Positions 1 through 5,861 of a stretch of 6,252 nucleotides of DNA are shown here, piece by piece. This stretch comes from Phycisphaerae bacterium (GTDB taxonomy: Bacteria > Planctomycetota > Phycisphaerae > UBA1845 > PWPN01), in the NCBI GenBank assembly GCA_003557125.1, contig PWPN01000147.1:1-6252 (forward strand). Reading direction: 5' to 3'. Made by a program: the position numbers and the translations under genes. The notes beneath the pieces were generated by a model. That model did no database searches. It was given only the letters and a program-made list of their open reading frames with translations, and was not told the DNA's origin. Position 1 is the first letter of the stretch, and each line of letters starts with the position of its first letter.

Positions 1-677
1 AACTCGCGCGATTCGCCCTCACCAAGATTGCCCGCATCCAAACGGATGTTCCTGTCGTCATTGGCCGTTACCAGCCCTTCCGGTAGCGTATCCTCGATCC
101 GGACGTTCCGCGCGGTACCGGTCCCCGTATTCGTAACGACCAGCCTCATCGGGATCGTGTCACAGAACGACACCTGCGAGGGCATACTCTTTTCCAGCGA
201 GAGGCGGGGCTCGACGATCCAATGCGATGCACAATTTTCCGTCACCAACCGCACTTCGACACATCCGGTAAGCTCGCCGGCACTCTCGGCGCTACCGCTG
301 ACCCGTATCGTGACGGATTCGCCCCCGTCCAGCGTTTCGATCCGCCACTCGGCTGACCTGTCCTGCCGGTCGCGCGGCGACGGCTCGACCGAATCGACTC
401 TGAATCCTTCAGGGAACGTTTCGACGATCGTCACGTTTCCGATCGCGGCATCGGTCAGATTGGTGATTCGGACCTGGTACTCCATATCGGTCCTGGCGCG
501 GGCTTCGGCCGGTGCCATCCGCTCAATCAGCAGAATGCTCGTCGCGCGCTGGCCGGTCGGAAAAAAATGCTCCGTTTGAACCATGCCGGTCACGGCCTGC
601 TGAGCCGCTGCGCCGCCCGAGGCAGCCAACACGAAACCCACGGCCAACAAAGTGACATTTCTCATCATGCGTTTCAT
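1..677 (-). CDS. Secreted DUF11-repeat protein, C-terminus beyond the window
   Basis: The frame is open from the ATG at 677 to the left edge: 225 codons plus two bases, with no stop. Residues 1-26 form a Sec signal peptide: basic start MKRMMR, hydrophobic core, and an AAA-QQ cleavage site near residue 25. Residues about 45-155 form a first DUF11 unit (YQVRITNLTD, then an ETFPEGF turn near 86-92). A second begins near 157, with FCDTIPMRLVVTNTG at 171-185 and DTLPEGL at 196-202. DUF11 units are Ig-like beta-sandwich repeats found in exported or surface proteins, usually without catalytic activity. The start is supported by GAAGGGAGGG ten bases upstream; in-frame ATGs at 668 and 665 are alternatives. 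It is clearly related to the upstream gene, sharing the CDxIP...NTGxGxAxNVR...LPEGL pattern, so the two are tandem paralogues. The specific role is unknown; cell-surface structure or adhesion is a guess. A plus-strand open frame over this region is a shadow. Confidence 0.88.
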   Translation of the reverse strand, partial: MKRMMRNVTLLAVGFVLAASGGAAAQQAVTGMVQTEHFFPTGQRATSILLIERMAPAEARARTDMEYQVRITNLTDAAIGNVTIVETFPEGFRVDSVEPSPRDRQDRSAEWRIETLDGGESVTIRVSGSAESAGELTGCVEVRLVTENCASHWIVEPRLSLEKSMPSQVSFCDTIPMRLVVTNTGTGTARNVRIEDTLPEGLVTANDDRNIRLDAGNLGEGESRE

Positions 678-687
678 GGCCGAGTTG

Positions 688-697
688 CCCTCCCTTC
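688..697 (-). promoter_or_regulatory. Ribosome binding site of the left DUF11 gene
   Basis: On the minus strand this reads GAAGGGAGGG, ten bases before the ATG at 677. It supports that ATG over the in-frame ATGs nine and twelve bases further in. Confidence 0.6.
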
Positions 698-776
698 TAA
701 TGATGGGATCTGCGTGGCCGACCGGAGACACCACGTCGTCCGGTCACGGCAGCCTCGCAGGCGCTTTCAGTACGGA

Positions 777-808
777 AGGCTCCGCTCCAATCCATATTCA
801 CGGAGCCT
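777..808 (-). other. 8-bp inverted repeat between the two DUF11 genes
   Basis: AGGCTCCG at 777-784 is the exact reverse complement of CGGAGCCT at 801-808, with a 16-base loop. No run of U follows on either strand. It may be a weak mRNA hairpin in the leader of the downstream gene, or chance. Confidence 0.35.
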
Positions 809-827
809 CGACAGCTTTATGCAGGTC

Positions 828-855
828 GGGCGCGCCGGTCACTACCGACGCGCCC
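828..855 (-). terminator. Strong 12-bp hairpin after the 756-residue DUF11 gene
   Basis: On the minus strand, GGGCGCGTCGGT (855-844) pairs with ACCGGCGCGCCC (839-828) around an AGTG tetraloop. All 12 pairs form, one of them a G-U wobble, and the wobble pairs only on the minus-strand transcript. It starts 14 bases after the TAG stop of the upstream gene. No U-tract follows, so it is not a classic intrinsic terminator. It could mark a transcript end, stabilise the 3' end of the upstream mRNA, or reduce read-through into the downstream paralogue. Confidence 0.5.
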
Positions 856-869
856 CCCGCTTTCGTGCG

Positions 870-3140
870 CTATTCGTAAATGTACGTAGCCTCTGTCTCC
901 AGGACCGGAGGAGACACCAACTGATCACTCGTCAGCTCGACCGTGAATCGAACGTCACCTTCCGCAAGCCCCCTGACCTCGACGCGATAGACCGCTACGT
1001 CCTTCGGATCGAGCTGAGGCAGAGGCGCGAACGTGACGACCCGATCTTCCACAGTAGCCCGGGTCGGGCCGTCGGATGCGACATGCTCCTGCTCAGAGGG
1101 CAACCTGCAGACGATGACGATATTCGTCCCGTCAGCCGTTCCTTGATTCGTCACGGAAATCGTATAGATCGTCGTTGTTCCGACTTCGATCGGATCGGGG
1201 TCGTCAACGACCTCCAGAAGGATGGCCGGAACGCCTCGGGCCTCCATATGGGCTTCGGCCGTATCCTCGGCACAGATCGCCCGTGCACTGGCCACGTTGC
1301 GGAAATCGCCGCGACGCGTCGGCCGAAGGGTGACCGTGACGCTTCGCGAGTCGCCCGGATTGATCGTCCCGAGATTCCAGGTCACCACATTGTTACTAAA
1401 CTGACCTCCATCGCTGGCGGAGACGAATTCCATGGCCTCCGGCACGGTATCCGTCAGAACGGTCTGATTCGCCGGGGCGTCACCACTGTTGGCGACGGTA
1501 ATCCGGTATTCCGTCGATCGTCCGATGAAACGCTCCGCCGGAGCTTCCTTGCTGACTTCGAGGATCGGCTGACGCACGACGATCGTACAGGAGGCTTCGT
1601 CGCTCAAGCCACCGTCGGCCGTCACCGTGGCACGGTTCTCGAACGTACCCGTCCGATCCGCTTCAAGGACGAGGTCGACCTGTCGCGATTGGCCGGGTTC
1701 CAGCGTACCGATATCGACCGTCAGCGATCTTTGCCCATCCTGCGTCGCCAGGCCTTCCGGGAGTTCGTCGACCAGGCGGACGTTCGTGGCCGGGCCGTCC
1801 CCCGTGTTCCGCACGATGAGAGCGATGGGGATCGGGTCGCAGATGAGCACCTCGGTCGGGCACTGCTTCTCGACGACCAGCTCGGGTGCGGCGATCCGGG
1901 TCTCCGCACAATCGCGCCCTTCGAGCCCATGCTCGGCGCGTACGTCGGCACAGTTGGTGAACTGACCGACTCGCGTACCTCGCACGGTGAGGGTAATCGC
2001 TTCGCTGGCGTTCGGCCCGACGCGCCCGAGCGACCAGGAGAGCGACTGCCCGGAAACCTGGGCGGACGGAGAGCTGGAGACGTATTCGATGCCGTCCGGC
2101 AGATCATCCGTGACGACCACGTCCTCGGCGTTGACCTGCGACGGGTTCGAAACCACGATGCTGTATTGGAACTCTTCGTTGATCAGTGCACGCGCGGGCG
2201 CGCTCTTCTGGATCGCGATGCGTGGGCCGATCCAGGTCTTGCTCGTCCGCCCTTCGGCCATGGGAGCCCGACGATCTTCCCCCCCGGCCACCGTGATCCG
2301 GATATTGTTCGTGCCTTCGGCCGGCTCGTCCTGGTTGAGCGTCACGGTCGCTCGGCCGTCACTGTCGGTGACGACCGTCGCCCGTCGCTCACCCCCGGGG
2401 TCGAACGTCCCTGCCGGCCCGTCCACGATCTCGTACGTGACCTCCTGACCCTCGAGCGGGGTCCGGTCCGAGGCCCGCATCACCCTCGTCGTGAACTCGT
2501 GCTGGGTGCCGATCGGGTTTGTCCCGGGAGGCGGGAATTCCCACTGCGCATCGTACCAATGCTTCGTGGCGAAGACCTTGTGATTGCGCCAGTCATAGAT
2601 CCCCGGCGCATAGGCGATGATGTGCGTTGTGCCCTCGACGGGAGAGCTGATCACGCACCATGTCTGACCCGGCGTGAGATGGACATCATCCGACGGGTCA
2701 TCGTTGCCGCGGTCCAGGACGCGGTGCTTGTTGTTCGTGTGGGAGACGGCGAAGCTGTTATCGACTTTGTAGCCGCGACTCGCGCGCCAGCCGCTCGAAT
2801 CGACCTCGATGATGTCGCCGACGCTGCCCTGCGAGATGATCCATTCGACACGTCGATTCGGCAGCGGATCGCCATGCTTGTCCCTGACGGTGGCGACGAG
2901 AATGTGCTGGGAGCCGACCGGGTTGACGTCGGTGAGGGGGGTCAGCTCGATCGTCGCCGAATAGGGATCCCAGTCCTTGTAATAGCCGCACGACGGAGGC
3001 TTGGGGTGGGTTGGAATGATATCACCCGTCGCCGGCCAGGTGAACGCGTGCGGCATGTGTTTGCGGCATCCCCCGCCCGCAACGAGACCGGACAACGTGG
3101 CCACGACCGCGACGACCTTTACGAAATTTCTGGAACTCAT
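870..3140 (-). CDS. Lipoprotein-like Ig/DUF11-repeat surface protein, 756 residues
   Basis: The protein is predicted to be exported. Residues 1-24 form a leader (basic start, hydrophobic core) ending in GLVAGGGC with Cys25; the G-G-G before the cysteine is a weak lipobox, so membrane anchoring is likely but not certain. Residues about 60-130 and 200-285 look like invasin-type (Big_1-like) Ig domains, marked by a repeated NPxGxQH and the phrases DPLPNRRVEW and TPLEGQEVTY. Four DUF11 repeats follow at about 307-416, 419-522, 524-636 and 638-756, each opening with a strand such as FQYSIVVSNPS or TEYRITVANSG, then a turn of the DxLPxG type (DDLPDG 345-350, DELPEG 458-463, DTVPEA 564-569). The fourth lacks that turn. 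Paired cysteines (397/411, 427/434) could form disulfides. The ATG at 3140 is chosen over the in-frame ATG at 3200 because GAGGGGG lies five bases upstream and the signal peptide starts there. No enzyme motif is visible. Scaffold or adhesion is inferred from family, not shown. Confidence 0.92.
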   Translation of the reverse strand: MSSRNFVKVVAVVATLSGLVAGGGCRKHMPHAFTWPATGDIIPTHPKPPSCGYYKDWDPYSATIELTPLTDVNPVGSQHILVATVRDKHGDPLPNRRVEWIISQGSVGDIIEVDSSGWRASRGYKVDNSFAVSHTNNKHRVLDRGNDDPSDDVHLTPGQTWCVISSPVEGTTHIIAYAPGIYDWRNHKVFATKHWYDAQWEFPPPGTNPIGTQHEFTTRVMRASDRTPLEGQEVTYEIVDGPAGTFDPGGERRATVVTDSDGRATVTLNQDEPAEGTNNIRITVAGGEDRRAPMAEGRTSKTWIGPRIAIQKSAPARALINEEFQYSIVVSNPSQVNAEDVVVTDDLPDGIEYVSSSPSAQVSGQSLSWSLGRVGPNASEAITLTVRGTRVGQFTNCADVRAEHGLEGRDCAETRIAAPELVVEKQCPTEVLICDPIPIALIVRNTGDGPATNVRLVDELPEGLATQDGQRSLTVDIGTLEPGQSRQVDLVLEADRTGTFENRATVTADGGLSDEASCTIVVRQPILEVSKEAPAERFIGRSTEYRITVANSGDAPANQTVLTDTVPEAMEFVSASDGGQFSNNVVTWNLGTINPGDSRSVTVTLRPTRRGDFRNVASARAICAEDTAEAHMEARGVPAILLEVVDDPDPIEVGTTTIYTISVTNQGTADGTNIVIVCRLPSEQEHVASDGPTRATVEDRVVTFAPLPQLDPKDVAVYRVEVRGLAEGDVRFTVELTSDQLVSPPVLETEATYIYE

Positions 3141-3145
3141 GGCTG

Positions 3146-3152
3146 CCCCCTC
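3146..3152 (-). promoter_or_regulatory. Ribosome binding site fixing the start of the 756-residue gene
   Basis: On the minus strand this is GAGGGGG, five bases before the ATG at 3140. The longer in-frame start at 3200 would put 20 residues ahead of the signal peptide and this site inside the coding region, so 3140 is preferred. Confidence 0.75.
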
Positions 3153-3324
3153 AAGAAATAGTGAACATATCGATCTTGTTGCCTGCCAAGGGCTTCCCAT
3201 CGGTTATCAATCAATGCCTATTCACCCCTTGTGTACAGAGTGATAAGGCATATTACTTCGCGCCATCGCTATCGATCGAACCGATCAAAGGGCAGTGAAA
3301 TCGTCTTTTTCTGAGCGATTTGCA

Positions 3325-3395
3325 TTGCCGGCAAACCCCGAGAACGAGTTATCAAAGCGCATGTTGCTTCCGAATCTTGCTGGGTTTGCCGACAA
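3325..3395. repeat. Inverted repeat made of two near-palindromes 61 bp apart
   Basis: TTGCCGGCAAACCC (3325-3338) and GGGTTTGCCGACAA (3382-3395) are reverse complements at 13 of 14 positions, with 43 bases between. Each arm is itself palindromic: TTGCCGGCAA at 3325-3334 is perfect, and TTTGCCGACAAA at 3385-3396 matches its own complement at 10 of 12 positions. The two centres are 61 bp apart, close to six helical turns. This fits paired operator sites for a dimeric repressor that could loop the DNA. Arms of a lost insertion element or a long-loop hairpin are alternatives. The regulator is not in the window. Confidence 0.45.
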
Positions 3396-3473
3396 AACAT
3401 CACGCGACTGCAATACATGCTTTGCCCACTTCCCCGGCCATCCGTGGCTAAATGGAGATTAGGAGCGCATCCG

Positions 3474-3626
3474 ATGACAAGCAAGATAAATTCTCAAGCA
3501 CTGCTAGGTTTTTTATGGAGATATGACAGGAGAAGCCACTCGCCGCATGACGTTCGTACAGACGATTATCTTTTTCTACATGCCGGGAGTTCACATCATG
3601 TCGCAACGATCGGCTTACGCATCTAG
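3474..3626 (+). CDS. Candidate 50-residue ORF, unrecognised
   Basis: An ATG at 3474 follows AGGAG (3461-3465) by eight bases, which is a near-ideal ribosome binding site and spacing. The frame runs 50 codons to a TAG ending at 3626. The product begins MTSKINSQALLGFLWRYD, is rich in histidine (five, including two adjacent pairs of SH/HH), and has no clear membrane segment or known motif. The local DNA is AT-rich and a second frame overlaps it at 3523-3714. The good ribosome site is the only positive evidence; chance is the likelier explanation. Confidence 0.2.
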   Translation: MTSKINSQALLGFLWRYDRRSHSPHDVRTDDYLFLHAGSSHHVATIGLRI

Positions 3627-3740
3627 CCCTTTACGGCAAAAGGAATTAACTCCTGCATCGCACATCGAATTGGACTCTTTTATTCTTTGTTGCAGATTCA
3701 GTGAAAGTGTATAGGGAGCGCTTGCCCATCTGACAGGCGG

Positions 3741-3785
3741 GGGTATTTACCTATAGACCTATGCGGGTATTTGCGTAGGGTATTT
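3741..3785. repeat. Three direct copies of GGGTATTT
   Basis: GGGTATTT occurs at 3741-3748, 3765-3772 and 3778-3785, with start-to-start spacing of 24 and 13 bases. Between the first two copies, ACCTAT is repeated eight bases apart (3749-3754 and 3757-3762). The cluster lies 62 bases beyond the stop of the opgH remnant. It resembles an array of binding sites, but too few copies are present to call iterons, and no replication gene is nearby. Confidence 0.4.
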
Positions 3786-3846
3786 TTCGTAGGCATCCCT
3801 GCGTACAGACGAAGTCTTTGGAAGCGACGATGCCTCCTGGATGGGT

Positions 3847-5142
3847 TCAGGCGGAAACCCGCGAACGAGGCGCCACGCGAACGGAACAGCTCTCCAGCAG
3901 TTCGGGGGGCCAATCGTGCCATGCCTCCTTATGGAGCGCTTCCATGGCAGCCGCATCGCAGAGAAGCTCCATGCGTTCCGCGCTCGTCAGGTGAGCCGCT
4001 CCCCCTGCGATGGCGATGCGTATGAGACGGTCCGTCCGCGCCTTAGGGCTTTCTTTCGGATCCGGAAGACAGGAGACATGCAGCGCATTGAACGCGGGAT
4101 CGACGATGACTCGGATGAACGGATAGGGAACTTTCAGCAGTTCCGAAGCCAGTTGCTGCCGCAGGCGCCTCTGGCGTCGAATGACCCGTGGGGGTTCGAT
4201 TTCTTGCGGAATGACCAGGAGCTTTCGATGCAGAAGCCAGGCCCCGACGCGCTGGCTGCCCAGAAGTTTCGACAGGGGCGCCGCCAGGATCAGTGGGAGC
4301 AATACCGGCAGCATCCATAGCAGCAGGTAAGGCGACAACAGGATGACCAGTAGCGTTCCCGCCAGCCCGGCGATGATATGCGGTGCATGGACGTGGAACG
4401 CTTCGGACCAGGAGACGTCGTAATCACCGCGCCGTTGCGCTTCCCACCGGACGGATCGCCCGAGAAAAGTCGCAATGACGAATGTCGTGTGGAAAGCCAT
4501 CAGGATGGGTGCCATGGCCACCGAGAATGCGATTTCAAGAAAGACGCTCCCTGTGGACCGCCCCCCTCCTCCGAATCGGCGGGCAACCGTGCGACTCATC
4601 AGTATCAAAAAAAGTGCCCAGAATTTCGGCAACAGCAATAGAAGAAACGTCCCGCCAAAGAGCAGCAAGGCTGTGAAGCCGACGGAAGGCTGCCCTTCTC
4701 GACCGGTCCCGTGAAATCCCAGCCCCATCAATATGATGAGCAAAAGGAAGACAGCCCACAGCGGTGATGCGAGATAGGCCATGGCCCCCATGCCCAGATG
4801 CGCTCTGCTGAGTGTCCGCAGTCCGTGGGTCACAGCCAACCGGATGTGCTGGAGGTTGCCCTGGCACCACCGCTGGTCGCGCTTTGCGAAATCGATCAGG
4901 TTCGTCGGGCATTGCTCGTAGCTTTCGGACAAGTCTTTATCCACAGCCACCTTCCATCCGCCTTTCCGCATGTAGGCAGCCTCGACAAAATCGTGGCTGA
5001 GAATCTCTCCTCCCAGCGGAGGCTTGCCCGGCAACATGGGCAGTCCGCAGCATTCCATGAAGGGTTGAACCCGGATGATGGCATTATGCCCCCAGTAGTT
5101 GGCTTCAATCTGCGACCAGAGGGCATACCCGGCGGTGAAAAC
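3847..5142 (-). pseudogene. opgH: C-terminal part of OpgH (MdoH) glucosyltransferase, N-terminus deleted
   Basis: OpgH is the inner-membrane glycosyltransferase (GT2 family) that builds the beta-glucan backbone of osmoregulated periplasmic glucans from UDP-glucose. About 431 codons remain, ending at the TGA at 3847-3849. Key signatures are VFTAGYALW at the new edge, YWGHNAIIR, ILSHDFVEA (with the Asp expected to act as catalytic base), KRDQRWCQGN (the equivalent of the QxxRW motif), then hydrophobic segments consistent with four or five membrane passes and the conserved cytosolic C-terminal tail (VDPAFNAL, ELLCDAAAM). Full-length E. coli OpgH is about 847 residues. The N-terminal membrane helices and the UDP-binding aspartate motifs are absent, so the enzyme should be inactive. 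An open frame continues upstream to an ATG at 5235, but those 31 residues are the opgG sequence read in the wrong frame. The remaining frame has no stops, so the loss is recent or an assembly error. Confidence 0.88.
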
Positions 5143-5143
5143 C
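5138..5143 (-). other. Deletion junction between opgG and opgH
   Basis: GGTTTT on the minus strand is the last sequence readable as OpgG (codons GGT TTT, giving G-F) and, one base out of phase, the first readable as OpgH (GTT TTC ACC, giving V-F-T). A short shared sequence at the ends of a simple deletion would produce exactly this. From family lengths the missing DNA is about 2.3 kb, an estimate rather than a measurement. Confidence 0.7.
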
Positions 5144-5530
5144 GATGTCAGGTTCAATACCAGGGGGTTGACCTTGATGGTACGCGAAAAGGCCGGGGTG
5201 GAACTCGAACCGGCGGGCTTGTCCTTCTTCGACAAGGTAAATGTCCACGCGGTCTCGATAAATATATCCCCGATGATACGGCTGAATGCTGAACTCGACG
5301 GGATCGTCGAACCATATCGCCGTTTCGTTGCGGGGTTCGATCGAATGGTGACCGATATAGTCGAGGTCTTTCAGACTGTCTGGGAGATCATTCGGCGGTT
5401 GTTCGTAAGGGCGTTCCGACAGCGCTACCGCTTCCTGTCGCACTGTATCAAAGAACACAGGAGACGCAGTGGATGAGACAGCCATCACCTGGCAGCAGCT
5501 CAGAAAGCTCACTATGCCATGTGGAACCAT
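5138..5530 (-). pseudogene. opgG: N-terminal part of OpgG (MdoG), truncated by fusion to opgH
   Basis: OpgG is the periplasmic protein that works with OpgH in making osmoregulated glucans, and opgG-opgH is the usual operon order, as here. From the ATG at 5530 about 131 codons match the MdoG N-terminal domain: VFFDTVRQEAVALSERPYE (25-43), LPDSLKDLDY (49-58), PVEFSIQPYHRGYIYRDRV (77-95), RRFEFHPGLFAYH (106-118) and the start of the LGFAGFR motif, where the sequence breaks after DIGF (128-131). E. coli OpgG is about 511 residues, so roughly 380 codons are missing. Beyond the break the frame reads opgH out of phase and stops at TGA 5105-5107, giving at most a 141-residue product. ATG 5530 is preferred to the in-frame ATG at 5548 because AAAGGGGG lies six bases upstream. 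Residues 1-23 are hydrophobic but lack basic residues, a weak signal peptide. OpgD is the main alternative family member, but adjacency to opgH and the absence of a twin-arginine leader favour OpgG. Confidence 0.82.
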
Positions 5531-5536
5531 GCAATA

Positions 5537-5544
5537 CCCCCTTT
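5537..5544 (-). promoter_or_regulatory. Ribosome binding site of opgG
   Basis: AAAGGGGG on the minus strand ends six bases before the ATG at 5530. No such site precedes the ATG at 5548, which directly follows an in-frame TAA, so 5530 is the probable start. Confidence 0.6.
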
Positions 5545-5861
5545 GCATTTACACATGACCAGACATCATTCACGCAGATCGTGCCCCAGTATTTCATCGT
5601 GAGTGTATCAGTCCAGGTTCAGGCGACCCTGCTCATCTGCCCTCACTTTTATTCGCAGCTTAGGTCACACTTGCCATGTGCGATCCTATGCATGCACCCC
5701 AACCGATTTCAGTATAGCCCGTTATGGGTCATCCCGTTATCCCGGTTACTTTGATGGTGCGTTATTTCTCCAAAGATAATTGACTCGCAGATGATACGCA
5801 GTGTCAGAGTGCTGCTCACAGGCGGCCTATACCTTCACAATGCCGCTTTGGCCAACGCCAT
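5545..5861. other. Divergent intergenic region between opgG and the antiporter remnant
   Basis: About 300 bases separate the opgG ribosome site from the first clear antiporter homology. Apart from the candidate promoter at 5711-5749, I see no gene. In plus-strand frame 1, residues encoded at 5809-5829 read VLLTGGL, loosely like an N-terminal membrane segment of NhaP2-type antiporters (which often carry GVLLTxGL). This could be a residual piece of the antiporter's front end, separated from the main remnant by another deletion, but the match is short. Confidence 0.4.
5711..5749 (-). promoter_or_regulatory. Candidate opgG promoter with repeated TAACGGG boxes
   Basis: Reading the minus strand, GTAACCGGG (5749-5741), ATAACGGG (5740-5733) and ATAACGGG (5725-5718) lie directly before TATACT (5716-5711), which is one mismatch from the sigma-70 -10 consensus. 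The two exact repeats are 15 bases apart, and no good -35 box exists at the right distance. That arrangement suits an activator-dependent promoter whose regulator binds the repeats. The leader to the opgG start would be about 180 bases. This is a pattern reading only. Confidence 0.4.

Larger units (their letters stand above)
3153..3846. other. Long low-GC intergenic region without a recognised gene
   Basis: Nearly 700 bases separate the opgH remnant from the DUF11 gene. Sixty-base lines at 3301, 3481 and 3661 are about 50%, 40% and 40% GC, against 60% for a line inside the DUF11 gene. Short open frames exist on both strands, but none encodes a recognisable protein. The stretch holds a long inverted repeat at 3325-3395, a small candidate ORF at 3474-3626 and a GGGTATTT cluster at 3741-3785. 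I see no convincing sigma-70 promoter for the DUF11 gene and no intrinsic terminator after opgH. It may be a control region, the scar of a lost gene, or transferred DNA. Confidence 0.6.

Noticed and set aside
28..579. A plus-strand open frame of 183 codons at the left edge.
   Set aside because: The minus strand here encodes a signal peptide plus DUF11 repeats; the plus-strand product is Ser/Thr/Arg-rich low-complexity shadow sequence.
567..3161. A plus-strand open frame of 864 codons opposite the large DUF11 gene.
   Set aside because: Its translation is rich in Arg, Asp and His with no known domain, and it lies exactly opposite a minus-strand gene with a signal peptide, ribosome site and four DUF11 repeats. 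Its length comes from the codon bias of the true gene.
3501..3520. A T-run (GGTTTTTTAT) as an intrinsic terminator.
   Set aside because: No stable GC-rich stem precedes it; only a four-base AGCA/TGCT pairing with a one-base loop is possible.
3782..3806. Hairpin CGTAGG-CATC-CCTGCG as a terminator.
   Set aside because: It has only six pairs with one wobble, and the T-run lies on the wrong side for plus-strand termination.
3153..3846. A mobile element or its ends, suggested by the inverted repeat.
   Set aside because: No transposase sequence, no target-site duplication that I can see, and the arms are only 43 bases apart.
5143..5235. The ATG at 5235 as the real start of a 462-residue protein.
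   Set aside because: The first 31 residues are OpgG coding sequence read in the wrong frame, and no OpgH homologue starts this way.
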